Below, piece by piece: positions 8,069-15,892 of a DNA stretch of 41,281 nt (within the stretch, counting starts at the first letter, position 1; every line of letters begins with the position of its first letter). The translations under genes and the position numbers were made by a program. The notes beneath the pieces were generated by a model that did not search any database, was not told the DNA's origin, and worked only from the letters and a program-made list of their open reading frames with translations. The stretch is from Pelagibacterium lentulum (GTDB lineage Bacteria > Pseudomonadota > Alphaproteobacteria > Rhizobiales > Devosiaceae), in contig NZ_RZMW01000016.1 of NCBI RefSeq assembly GCF_003992625.1, positions 1 through 41,281 on the forward strand, read 5' to 3'.

Positions 8069-8213
8069 GTAACCCCTCATCTCGGAACATGTACTTCATG
8101 CTCCAGATCGCCAGCAGTGCGAGCAGCGCGGCCAAGCGCATAAAATTAGGCCGAGATCCTCTCGCTCGTCTTGGGGCAGACGGCACTGTGATGCGGGGAG
8201 AACGGTGGTCCGT

Positions 8214-9173
8214 TCAGCCTGTGAAGGCGCGGGCGCGAACGTCCGAAGGCGTCGCGCCGAAAGCGCTCTTGAAGCGCGCGTTGAACCAGGACAGATCGCC
8301 AAAGCCTGCCTGCATGGCAATTTGCGAGATCGTCATTGTCCGGTATGTCGGATCGGCAAGCTGGCGATAGGCCATGAGCAAACGGCGACTGGCCACATAG
8401 TCGCGAAACGACATACCGTCACTCTCGAACAGGGATCGCAGGTAGCGCGGGCTGACGCCTTGGCGAGCCGCAACCAGATCCGGTGTGAGGTCTGGCGAAG
8501 TCAACAGACGTTCGATGTCGGCCTTGACGGCTTTTAATCGCGCCGCGCGAACGCCGCGGCCCGCCGCCAGTTCGGCCGCCTCTCGTGTGGCGCCGAGCGC
8601 CATAAGCGCCAGGTCTTGCACATGGGCCGCGCATTGCATGGCGTCCTCGGGCGCAAGGTGCGGCAATTCCTCGTGCAGGCTGCGCGCATAATTGAGAAAC
8701 AGCCGCCATTGCGGCGTCAACGCTGTGACATCGCGCAGTGCGGTGTTCAGCCCGGCTGTCGCCGAGGCGAGGAAGGATCGCGGAATAGAGACATAGAATA
8801 CATTCGCCTGCTCGGAGCGGAACTCGGCCACACCTGGAACCTCATTGGGATCGACATAGACCTGACCTGGCGCGCATTCGACATCGTGCCCGCCGTCCTG
8901 CCTGATCGAAAACCCGCCCGAAACGGGAATATGTAGCAAAATGTTGTCGCCCGTTTCCGCCGCCAACTGGTTCGTGCGGTCTGTGGTGCAGGCGGAATGC
9001 ACGGTATCCGCCATGATGATGCCCGGCAGCAGGCCGATCACTGTTTCCGAGCGGTAGTTCTGAGCATCAGCCGGGGTGATGTGGAGCTTGCAGATATTGG
9101 CGGCTATGGCTTGAAATTCCTCGACGCGCCGCGCGGCCTCCAAGTCCTGCGATCGAATCGAGAATACCGTCAT
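8214..9173 (-). CDS. AraC-family transcriptional regulator
   Basis: 319 residues. The N-terminal about 200 residues resemble the AraC_binding_2-type sensor region (GDNILLHIPVSGGFSIRQ and VYVDPNEVPGVAEF). The C-terminal 100 residues are a classic AraC DNA-binding domain with two helix-turn-helices: VAARQGVSPRYLRSLFESDG and ISQIAMQAGFGDLSWFNARFKSAFGATPSDVR. The gene lies 145 bp upstream of the OmpA/PAN operon on the same strand, so that operon is the simplest regulatory target (inference). The effector is unknown. The ATG at 9173 gives a full-length protein. Confidence 0.9.
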   Translation of the reverse strand: MTVFSIRSQDLEAARRVEEFQAIAANICKLHITPADAQNYRSETVIGLLPGIIMADTVHSACTTDRTNQLAAETGDNILLHIPVSGGFSIRQDGGHDVECAPGQVYVDPNEVPGVAEFRSEQANVFYVSIPRSFLASATAGLNTALRDVTALTPQWRLFLNYARSLHEELPHLAPEDAMQCAAHVQDLALMALGATREAAELAAGRGVRAARLKAVKADIERLLTSPDLTPDLVAARQGVSPRYLRSLFESDGMSFRDYVASRRLLMAYRQLADPTYRTMTISQIAMQAGFGDLSWFNARFKSAFGATPSDVRARAFTG

Positions 9174-9409
9174 GTGCCCCCCGGCTGCGGCAATATATAT
9201 GCTGCGAATGAATACTTCGCTTCAGAAGAGTATTATGTGCAACGAATACAACTTTTTGTCGAGCAAAGCGTGGCGCCGTCAAGCAGGCTGACGCCTTCGG
9301 CCCCCGATTTGTTGTTGAGAGAAGGAGCGGAGTTGCGTCTTTTCGTCGTCTACTTGGGTTTGAACTGCGCAACTGACTGACCAGACCTGCGGTCAGGCAC
9401 CAAAGAAAC

Positions 9410-9727
9410 CTATGCGGCGCGTGTCCGGCCTGCCGGTTTCTCTCCTGGTTCTTCAAGAAGGGAGAGTGAGCACATTGGTTGCGCCAGCATCTCGCGAAGC
9501 AGATTAAGCCCGCGAGTCCAATGGGCGAGGGCAATCGGATCGGAAGGTTGAACATTGCCGCGACGCGCGTGGGAGATCAGCGTTGAAGCCTCGGCAATCG
9601 GCAATGCCATGACATTGCAATAGAGCGCGGCGGCATCGGGGTGGGGTGCATGCGCGGTCTCGACATGTTCATCCTGAAATGCCCAGACGAGCATTATGGC
9701 CAGCTCATTGCGGGACAATTTGTGCAT
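9410..9727 (-). CDS. Small protein of unknown family
   Basis: 105 residues, mostly helical (SRNELAIMLVWAFQDEHVE, DPIALAHWTRGLNLLREML), with a polar C-terminus ending PGEKPAGRTRAA. It has no signal peptide or transmembrane segment, and I do not recognise it. That it is a real gene is supported by the diverged copy of its C-terminus at 4368-4514, where the protein pattern is kept better than the DNA. The segments 9174-9409 and 9728-9893 on either side hold no gene that I can see. Confidence 0.55.
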   Translation of the reverse strand: MHKLSRNELAIMLVWAFQDEHVETAHAPHPDAAALYCNVMALPIAEASTLISHARRGNVQPSDPIALAHWTRGLNLLREMLAQPMCSLSLLEEPGEKPAGRTRAA

Positions 9728-9893
9728 TGTTTCGGCTCAGCCTTCCGGTTCCGCGACAAATCGAGCCAAAAAACCAGACACAGGTTCTGTGTTCTCCAGC
9801 CGTTGCTGCTTATTTTGACCAGCAGAGGTGAAAGTGGCGTGATCGCGATAGATGGCATTTTAGGCAATTCACGAAATTTCGCTTGTAGGAAAC

Positions 9894-9919
9894 ACAACTG
9901 ACAGAATGGTGTCAGTTGT
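9894..9919. promoter_or_regulatory. Candidate operator: perfect 10-bp inverted repeat
   Basis: ACAACTGACA and TGTCAGTTGT are separated by GAATGG, 47 bases before the start of the ABM-like gene. The arms are perfect. There is no T-run, so it is not a terminator. Position and symmetry suit a dimeric repressor or activator, most simply the WYL/YafY regulator encoded by the second gene of the operon (inference). Confidence 0.65.
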
Positions 9920-9966
9920 AGTAAGCTATTGCAGCCTTGTTTATCACCAACAAGGAGAGTTGAATC

Positions 9967-10269
9967 ATGCAATCCAAGGTCATTGAGCTGGTGTCGTTTA
10001 GCCTCAAGCCCAGTGCAGACCCCGGCGCCTTTCTCAGCGACAATGCGGCTGTTGAAGCCTTTTGTCGTGGGCAGGAGGGCTTTGTTTCCAGGCGCTTGTC
10101 GCGAGACGACAATGGCGGTTGGGTCGACTGTGTGGAATGGGAGAGTATGGAGGCAGCGCAGGCTGCCGCCAAGGCCATTGGAAAGGCCGAAGGCGTCGGG
10201 CCGTGGCTCGCCGCCATCGATATGGACGGCCTTGCCATGCGGCACCTGACCGTTCAGGCGGCGCTGTAA
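9967..10269 (+). CDS. Antibiotic biosynthesis monooxygenase (ABM)-like small protein
   Basis: 100 residues with the pattern of a dimeric alpha+beta barrel (ABM/EthD-like) protein: an initial strand VIELVSFSLKP, the helix DNAAVEAFCRGQEGF, strands SRRLSRDDNGGWVDCVEW and the helix AAQAAAKAIGKAEGVGPW. Family members include heme-degrading and quinone-oxidising enzymes as well as binding proteins without known activity, so the reaction cannot be named. AAGGAGAG lies 8 bases before the ATG. It is followed by the WYL regulator with a 1-base gap, a common pairing of a small ABM or glyoxalase-like gene with its YafY-type regulator. Confidence 0.75.
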   Translation: MQSKVIELVSFSLKPSADPGAFLSDNAAVEAFCRGQEGFVSRRLSRDDNGGWVDCVEWESMEAAQAAAKAIGKAEGVGPWLAAIDMDGLAMRHLTVQAAL

Positions 10270-10270
10270 C

Positions 10271-10948
10271 ATGCGTCGTGCCGACCGCCTTTTTGAGTTG
10301 CTGCAATTGCTCAGGGGCGGTCGGCTGCGCACGGGCGAGGCGCTTGCTCGTGCGCTCGAGGTTTCCGTGCGGACCGTTTATCGCGACATTGCGGATCTGC
10401 AAGCGCAGGGCGTGCCCATCGATGGCGAACGGGGCGTGGGATATTTGCTCCGCGACGAATATTTTCTGCCGCCGCTGTCGTTGACACAGCAGGAGGTCGA
10501 AGCTCTCAATCTCGGCGTTCGGATGGTGCGCGCAAATGCCGATGAGGCTCTTGCGCAAGCGGCTGACGAACTGCTGATCAAAATCGAGGCTGTTCTGCGC
10601 CGCGCAACAGTTCAGCCGTTGCGGGGTATCGGTATCTTTGCCACGGCCGACAGCCGCAAGGGCCGTGCTGCACTTGCGCAATTGCGCTTGGCCGTTGCGG
10701 ACAAATGCCGGATCGCGCTCGCCTATTGCGATGCAAAAGGCGAGCGGACCGAACGGGTCGTGCGCCCCTTGGGTGTGGAATTTTGGGGGCATGTTTGGAC
10801 GCTCACAAGCTGGTGCGAAATGCGCGCCGATTTCAGGGTGTTTCGATGCGACCGGATCGAGCGTATCGAGGTGGGGTCGCCATTTCAGGATGAACCGGGC
10901 AAAACCCTTTCAGACTTCATTGCGAAGCTGCAAAGCAAGGATCGCTAG
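10271..10948 (+). CDS. YafY-type HTH/WYL-domain transcriptional regulator
   Basis: 225 residues. The N-terminal winged helix (RRADRLFELLQLLRGG, then LARALEVSVRTVYRDIADLQ and the wing GERGVGYLL) is the HTH_11/DeoR-like domain of YafY proteins. A WYL domain (about 135-205: RIALAYCDAKGERTERVVRP, then GVEFWGHVWTLTSWCEMRADFRVFRCDRI) follows; the signature tripeptide is replaced by VWTL here, within the range seen for these proteins. WYL domains sense small ligands or nucleic acids. It is cotranscribed with the ABM-like gene and probably autoregulates through the dyad at 9894-9919. Confidence 0.88.
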   Translation: MRRADRLFELLQLLRGGRLRTGEALARALEVSVRTVYRDIADLQAQGVPIDGERGVGYLLRDEYFLPPLSLTQQEVEALNLGVRMVRANADEALAQAADELLIKIEAVLRRATVQPLRGIGIFATADSRKGRAALAQLRLAVADKCRIALAYCDAKGERTERVVRPLGVEFWGHVWTLTSWCEMRADFRVFRCDRIERIEVGSPFQDEPGKTLSDFIAKLQSKDR

Positions 10949-10961
10949 GCCATGCCGAGAA

Positions 10962-10989
10962 AAAGGGCCACACAATCGTGCGGCCCTTT
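10962..10989. terminator. Bidirectional intrinsic terminator
   Basis: The stem AAAGGGCC with GGCCCTTT, extended by CAC/GTG inside, lies between the convergent WYL regulator and TRAP permease genes. The minus strand continues with TT after the stem-end Ts, giving the better U-tract for the transporter operon. The plus strand has TTTCG. Confidence 0.8.
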
Positions 10990-11003
10990 CGTGTTCGATC
11001 TGG

Positions 11004-13214
11004 CTAATCGGCGCCTTTGGCCAGCGTTCGCGGTGACAGGCCGCGTTTCTGGTAGGCAAAGACTGCGCCGCCAACGCCCAGGCCTATGAGGTCGGAGAGC
11101 CAGCCCCCCTGGATCATTGCGAGTGCGGAAATCAGCAGCACGCCGCGCAGAATGTTGTTCAGTTGGCCGAAGAAGTAGCCCTGAACGGCAGAGGACAAGA
11201 GGTAAATGCCGATAAGGGCCGTGATGAAGACATGCAGGATTTCATGCCATTCGCCCTGCATCAGCAATGCATGCGAATAAAAGAACATGAAGGGCACGAT
11301 AAACGCCGCAAGTCCCAGCTTGAATGCCTCGACCGAGGTGCGCATGGGATCTGACCCGGCCAGTGCCGCCCCGGCATAGGCGGCCAGCGCCACCGGCGGG
11401 GTAATGGCCGACATCACCGCGTAATAGAACACGAAGAAGTGCGCAACCAGAACCGGAATCCCCAACTGCACCAGACCGGGCGCTACCACAGCGGCAGCTA
11501 CCGCATAGGCTGCGGTGGTGGGCATTCCCATCCCGAGGATGATCGAGATACACATGGCAAAGAACAGCGCCAGGATCTGGTTCTGCTCGGCAATGCCCAG
11601 AAGCAGGGTGGAGAACCGCGCACCCACGCCGGTCAGGGCAATAACCCCGACAATGATCCCTGCCGCCGCACACACAGCCACGAGCTGGATGCTCATTTTG
11701 GCGGCCAGTTCGAGTGCTTTGAGAATGGTTTTAGGGCCCATCTTGTAGGGCGTCAGCCATGAGACGACCGCGGCGGAAGCCATCGCCCAGGTGCCTGCAC
11801 GGATCACCGAATAGCCGGCGAACAGGAAATAGAGCAGGATGATGATGGGCAGGAACAGATAGATCTGTTTGGCCAGCACGGCGAACTTGGGCAGTTCTTC
11901 GGACTTGAGGCCCTGCATCCCCAATTTCTTGGCCTGAAGATCGACCATGAAATAGACCGACACGAAATAAAGAACCGCCGGAATGATCGCGGCAATCACG
12001 ATTTCGGTATAGGGAACGCCGGTGACTTCCGCCATGATAAACGCACCGGCGCCCATGATCGGAGGCAGGATTTGCCCACCCGAGGAGGCAGTGGCCTCAA
12101 TCGCACCGGCACTGCGGGCGGGATAGCCGACTTTTTTCATCAGTGGGATAGTCAGGGAGCCGGTGGAGACCACATTGCCTGCCGAGGTGCCGTTTATCAT
12201 GCCCATCAGCCCGGATGCGAACACGGCGACCTTGGCCGGGCCACCCCGTGCGCGTCCCGCAGCAGCGAAGGCAAAATTGACGAAATAGTCGCCGACCCGG
12301 CTTGCCTGTAGGAAGGCCGCGAAGGTGATGAACAGGATGATGTAGGTCGAGGAGACCGCAATTGGCGCCCCCAGAATGCCCTGATCGGTGAAGATGTAGG
12401 TGAAGAAGCGCTCGAGCGAATAGCCCCGGTGGTTGAGAAAGCCCGGCAGGAACGGCCCCAGGAACGAATAGGCGACGAATACCCCGGCGATGATGACCAG
12501 TGCCAGACCAGCCACGCGACGGGTCAGTTCAAGGATCAGCAGAACACCGACAAGCGACGCATAAAAGTCGGCTTGAGTGGCCAGCGCTGTGCCCATGCGC
12601 ATCCGCATTGGCGGAACCACACCCGGCATGAGGCTGAACAGGATGTATGCAATCATCGCGACAGCCGCGAAACCGAGCAGCCAATCGGCGAAGTAAACCC
12701 GGTCGGCCCGGCGGTCGCCGAAGAGCCAGCACGCGATCACCGCGGCTGCCGAGCCGACGATCAGGGCAGGGCCAAAGGTCTCGAAAACAAAAGAAGGCGG
12801 AGCGAAAGTCCCCGTTGTCCAGTGGGTAATCCACGCAAAGGCGACCATAGCCAGCCCCCAGCCGACACCAAGCAGGGCAACGGCCAGAAGCAATAGTTCT
12901 ACCGGTCTTGATTTGGCGGACTGCTGTTGGCCCGTTTCCTCGCCTTCGGGGGGCAGGTTGAGGGCGGAATAGATCAAGAAGCCGATAAACAATCCGCCTG
13001 CGATGTGGATCAGTCTGTAGGTCCATGTTTCCAGCGGATACAGGTTCATGATCCCGATATGAAAGGCCGTGTAGGCGATGCACAGCGCCGCGACGGTCCA
13101 GTTGAGCTTGCCGCCGAAGCTCCGTTGGTTGGTGGCCAACGGTTCGTCCGTCGTACTCTGAGCAATCATTGGACCGGCATCATTGGCCGGTTTGGTGGTC
13201 TGATCTTGCGACAT
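11004..13214 (-). CDS. TRAP transporter, fused small and large permease (TAXI type)
   Basis: A 736-residue inner-membrane protein. Residues about 35-200 are the DctQ-like four-helix part, and about 210-690 the DctM-like part with many transmembrane helices. Conserved DctM signatures include GMINGTSAGNVVSTGSLTIP, ATASSGGQILPPIMGAGAF, ILGMGMPTTAAYAVAAAVV and AITPPVALAAYAGAALAG. Fused QM subunits are typical of TAXI-TRAP systems, which import organic acids or sugar acids using an ion gradient. It is transcribed after the binding-protein gene, 124 bp downstream, with a strong hairpin in the spacer. Substrate is not evident from the permease itself. Confidence 0.93.
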   Translation of the reverse strand: MSQDQTTKPANDAGPMIAQSTTDEPLATNQRSFGGKLNWTVAALCIAYTAFHIGIMNLYPLETWTYRLIHIAGGLFIGFLIYSALNLPPEGEETGQQQSAKSRPVELLLLAVALLGVGWGLAMVAFAWITHWTTGTFAPPSFVFETFGPALIVGSAAAVIACWLFGDRRADRVYFADWLLGFAAVAMIAYILFSLMPGVVPPMRMRMGTALATQADFYASLVGVLLILELTRRVAGLALVIIAGVFVAYSFLGPFLPGFLNHRGYSLERFFTYIFTDQGILGAPIAVSSTYIILFITFAAFLQASRVGDYFVNFAFAAAGRARGGPAKVAVFASGLMGMINGTSAGNVVSTGSLTIPLMKKVGYPARSAGAIEATASSGGQILPPIMGAGAFIMAEVTGVPYTEIVIAAIIPAVLYFVSVYFMVDLQAKKLGMQGLKSEELPKFAVLAKQIYLFLPIIILLYFLFAGYSVIRAGTWAMASAAVVSWLTPYKMGPKTILKALELAAKMSIQLVAVCAAAGIIVGVIALTGVGARFSTLLLGIAEQNQILALFFAMCISIILGMGMPTTAAYAVAAAVVAPGLVQLGIPVLVAHFFVFYYAVMSAITPPVALAAYAGAALAGSDPMRTSVEAFKLGLAAFIVPFMFFYSHALLMQGEWHEILHVFITALIGIYLLSSAVQGYFFGQLNNILRGVLLISALAMIQGGWLSDLIGLGVGGAVFAYQKRGLSPRTLAKGAD

Positions 13215-13299
13215 TGAGAACTTCCTCCGCGATCAGGCGCCACTTGGCGTCTGTCCTGGTTCCGTTGGCTGGAACTTAAAAATGCGCTTGCGCGGGAGC

Positions 13300-13324
13300 G
13301 CAGACGGGCGCGTGGCCCGTCTGC
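13300..13324 (-). other. Intercistronic stem-loop between binding protein and permease
   Basis: A perfect 10-bp stem (GCAGACGGGC with GCCCGTCTGC, 5-base loop) starts 15 bases after the binding-protein stop. No T-run follows, so it is more likely an mRNA-stabilising or attenuating hairpin than a full terminator. Such hairpins often raise binding protein over permease. Confidence 0.65.
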
Positions 13325-13338
13325 AAAGGATGATAGGA

Positions 13339-14313
13339 TCAGCCGCGCAGTTCTTCTGGTATGTTGATGCCGATTTCATCGAAGTAACGCACTGCGCCCG
13401 GATGGTAGGGCAGGAACGTATTCTTGTCGGCATTGGCCGGAATGGTTTCTGCCGCAGCGCCGTGGATTTGTACCATGCGTTCGGTGTTGCCCATCACCAG
13501 CTTGGTGATTTCGTAAGCGAGGCTTTCAGGCATATCGGCATGGGCAATAGCAAAGTTCCACAGTGCAACGGTCGCCTGCACTTCGATAACGTCCTGATAA
13601 GTGCCGGCCGGGACGTCGAATGCGGCCAGTTCGGGACGGGCTTGCAGGATCGCGCCGCGTTCTTCTTCGGAGAAGGCGAAGATGTTGACGTCGTTTTCCG
13701 CTGCGATCTGGGCGAAGGCTGCAATAGGCAGGCCAGCCGAGAAGGCAAAGACATCGATCAGGCCGTCCTTGACCTGGCTAACAGCGTCATTGGCGCCAGA
13801 ATAGCTTACATCGGGGGATACGCCGAGGGTTTCAAAGAAGCGCGGCCAGTATGTCGCCGAAGTGCCGCCTGCAGGGCCAACCGATACGCGCTTGCCATCA
13901 AGATCGGCAACTGACTCGATCCCGGAGGATGCCAGCGCTACGGCCTGGAAGGGGGTCTGATACATAGGGAACAGCGCGCGAAGATTTGCGTGCTCAAGAC
14001 CCGGAGCCAGTTCGGATTCCCCGATCCATGCGTCGTAGGCAGGGCCCATCGTTACCAGTCCGATCTGGTGATCGCCGGTTTCCACAAGCGTTGCGTTCTG
14101 AACGGGGCCGCCGGTGACTTCGCCCGAGGCGTTGACGCCGAGTTCCTCGGTGATCAAGCCGCCAAGGCCCGTGCCGTAGATGAAGTAGGTGCCGCCCTGG
14201 CTTGCCGTGCCGATGGTCAGGCTCGAAGGCCAGCCGTCACGATCCTGAGCGAAAGCGGGTGCTGCGACAAGCGCAGACGCAGCCGCGAGAGCGGCGAGAG
14301 TGGTAAAACGCAT
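13339..14313 (-). CDS. TAXI-family TRAP transporter substrate-binding protein
   Basis: 324 residues with a signal peptide (MRFTTLAALAAASALVAAPAFA-Q). Family hallmarks of TAXI binding proteins are LTIGTASQGGTYFIYGTGL, NATLVETGDHQIGLVTMGPAYDAW, LDGKRVSVGPAGGTSATYWPRFFE and PYHPGAVRYFDEIGI. The protein captures the substrate in the periplasm and delivers it to the fused permease encoded downstream. AGGGAGG lies about 7 bases before the ATG. Upstream are a 211-bp gap with a tandem/dyad sequence and then the dctD gene, pointing to DctB/DctD control. Confidence 0.93.
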   Translation of the reverse strand: MRFTTLAALAAASALVAAPAFAQDRDGWPSSLTIGTASQGGTYFIYGTGLGGLITEELGVNASGEVTGGPVQNATLVETGDHQIGLVTMGPAYDAWIGESELAPGLEHANLRALFPMYQTPFQAVALASSGIESVADLDGKRVSVGPAGGTSATYWPRFFETLGVSPDVSYSGANDAVSQVKDGLIDVFAFSAGLPIAAFAQIAAENDVNIFAFSEEERGAILQARPELAAFDVPAGTYQDVIEVQATVALWNFAIAHADMPESLAYEITKLVMGNTERMVQIHGAAAETIPANADKNTFLPYHPGAVRYFDEIGINIPEELRG

Positions 14314-14467
14314 TGCGTTCCTCCCTGGAGTTTCCTTTTGGGTTCTTCACCCACCCGGCGCAGCAATCTTCCTCCGCAGCGCCGGATGTGGCGCGCACTC
14401 AAGGCCTCCAAGAGGGCCAGCGCAATCGGGATGTAGCGAGAAAGGGAGGTTTTTTAACGATGGCCGG

Positions 14468-14524
14468 TGTGTGATGGGTGGATTCGGTAACATTGGCGCT
14501 TGTGTGCGGGTGGACTTCCACACA
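14468..14524 (-). promoter_or_regulatory. Candidate DctD upstream activating sequence
   Basis: Two direct repeats of the pattern TGTGTG-N2-GGGTGGA-Y-TTC (14468-14485 approximately, and 14501-14518) start 33 bp apart, about three helical turns. The second lies in a 24-bp imperfect palindrome, TGTGTG-N12-CACACA (14501-14524), with further symmetric bases inside. It sits between the dctD stop and the transporter, about 155-210 bp before the binding-protein ATG, where enhancers of sigma-54 activators are normally found. I could not find a clean -24/-12 sigma-54 promoter between it and 14313; the nearest GG-N10-GC match is weak. Confidence 0.5.
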
Positions 14525-15892
14525 TCATTCCGCCGAATTGTCAGCCGCTGCCCCGAACTTCAGTCGGTCGATGCCGTATTTCTGCATCTTTTCGTAAAGC
14601 GACTTGCGCGACAGGCCCAGCGATTCATAGACGGGCTTGAGGCTGCCGCCGTGGGCCATCAGCGCATTTTCAATCGTGTTGCGCTCGAAATCCGCCACGC
14701 GGTCGGCCAGCCGCTTTGCTTCGCCGGAGGCAGCCTGATAGCCGCTCTCATGTCCGGGCAGGCCCAGATCGAGTGCGTAGCGATCCGCTGCATTGCGCAA
14801 CTCACGCACATTACCCGGCCACTCGCGTTCAGCGATAGCGGCAATCACATGGGGAGGCACGGCAACCGGCTCACGGCGATAGCGTGAGGCCGCTTCGGTG
14901 AGCAATTGCATGAAGAGGATTGGAATATCCTCTCTGCGTGCGGACAGTGGCGGTATTTCGAGCGTAATGACATTGAGGCGATAGAGCAGGTCTGCCCGAA
15001 ACGCGCCGACCGCAACTTCCGATTCCAGTTTGGTCTTGCTCGTTGCCATGAAACGCACATCAAGCTGAAGCGGATCGTTGCTTCCAAGCCGGGTGATCGT
15101 GCGTTCCTGAATGACGCGGAGCAGTTTGCCCTGCACGTCGAGCGGCATTGAGCCGATTTCATCAAGAAGAATTGTGCCGCCTTGTGCCAGCTCGAATTTG
15201 CCAAAACGCGCTCGCATTGCGCCGGGAAAGGCGCCAACTTCATGGCCGAACAATTCGCTTTCGATAAGATTGGCGGGCAGGGCCGCGCAATTGATAGCAA
15301 TGAAAGGCTTGCTGGCGCGTGGGCTCAGATCGTGCAGCGCGCGGGCAGTGACTTCCTTGCCGGAGCCCGTGGCCCCGATGATGAGCACATCGGCGTCGGT
15401 GGGACCAATAGTCCGCACCTTGCGGCGCAGATCGATCATGGCGTTCGACCGGCCGAGCAGGCGTTGTTCCATGTCATCGCTCTGGCCCGCCGCAGCGCGC
15501 AGCACCCGGTTTTCAAGTACCAGTTTGCGGTAATCGAGGGCACGCGTGGCGATCTCTGCAAGCTGGGAGGCTGCGTAAGGTTTTTCGATGAAATCATAAG
15601 CGCCTTCGCGCATGGCGCGCACCGCGAGTTGTACGTCGCCATGGCCGGTCACAAGGATTACGGGAATGTCGCGGTCCAGTTCATGGATGCGGTTCATCAG
15701 GCTCAGTCCATCGATCCCCGGCATCCGGATATCGGTTATGACGATGCCCTTGAAACCAAAGCCGGCAAGCTCAAGCACACGCTCGGGATTGGCAAAGTCC
15801 TGCACCTCAAAACCGGCAAGGTCCAAGGCTTGCGCGGTGGAATTGCGCAAATCTTCCTCATCGTCGACAAGCAGGATTTTTCCAGCGCTCAT
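14525..15892 (-). CDS. dctD: Sigma-54-dependent response regulator, DctD type
   Basis: 455 residues in three domains. The receiver (1-120) has acidic residues DDEED (10-14), phosphoacceptor Asp54 in VITDIRMPG, Thr82 and Lys104. The AAA+ domain (about 145-375) has Walker A GATGSGKE (173-180), a sigma-54 contact loop reading GAFPGA (220-225) instead of the textbook GAFTGA, and Walker B ILLDEIG. A Fis-type helix-turn-helix (GGSLKPVYESLGLSRKSLYEKMQKYGI) ends it. The phosphorylated protein should activate sigma-54 transcription of the transporter next door. The start overlaps the dctB stop by 4 bases (ATGA). dctD is used in the broad sense. Confidence 0.88.
   Translation of the reverse strand: MSAGKILLVDDEEDLRNSTAQALDLAGFEVQDFANPERVLELAGFGFKGIVITDIRMPGIDGLSLMNRIHELDRDIPVILVTGHGDVQLAVRAMREGAYDFIEKPYAASQLAEIATRALDYRKLVLENRVLRAAAGQSDDMEQRLLGRSNAMIDLRRKVRTIGPTDADVLIIGATGSGKEVTARALHDLSPRASKPFIAINCAALPANLIESELFGHEVGAFPGAMRARFGKFELAQGGTILLDEIGSMPLDVQGKLLRVIQERTITRLGSNDPLQLDVRFMATSKTKLESEVAVGAFRADLLYRLNVITLEIPPLSARREDIPILFMQLLTEAASRYRREPVAVPPHVIAAIAEREWPGNVRELRNAADRYALDLGLPGHESGYQAASGEAKRLADRVADFERNTIENALMAHGGSLKPVYESLGLSRKSLYEKMQKYGIDRLKFGAAADNSAE

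Noticed and set aside
9174-9409. Short frames in the gap between the AraC gene and the unknown small gene
   Set aside because: No start with a ribosome-binding site and no recognisable motif; treated as intergenic.
14314-14465. Possible sigma-54 promoter with a GG-N10-GC spacing around 14395-14410 on the minus strand
   Set aside because: Matches only the GG and GC cores; the flanking bases disagree with TGGCAC-N5-TTGC. Another TTGC candidate nearby has 9 instead of 10 bases of spacing.
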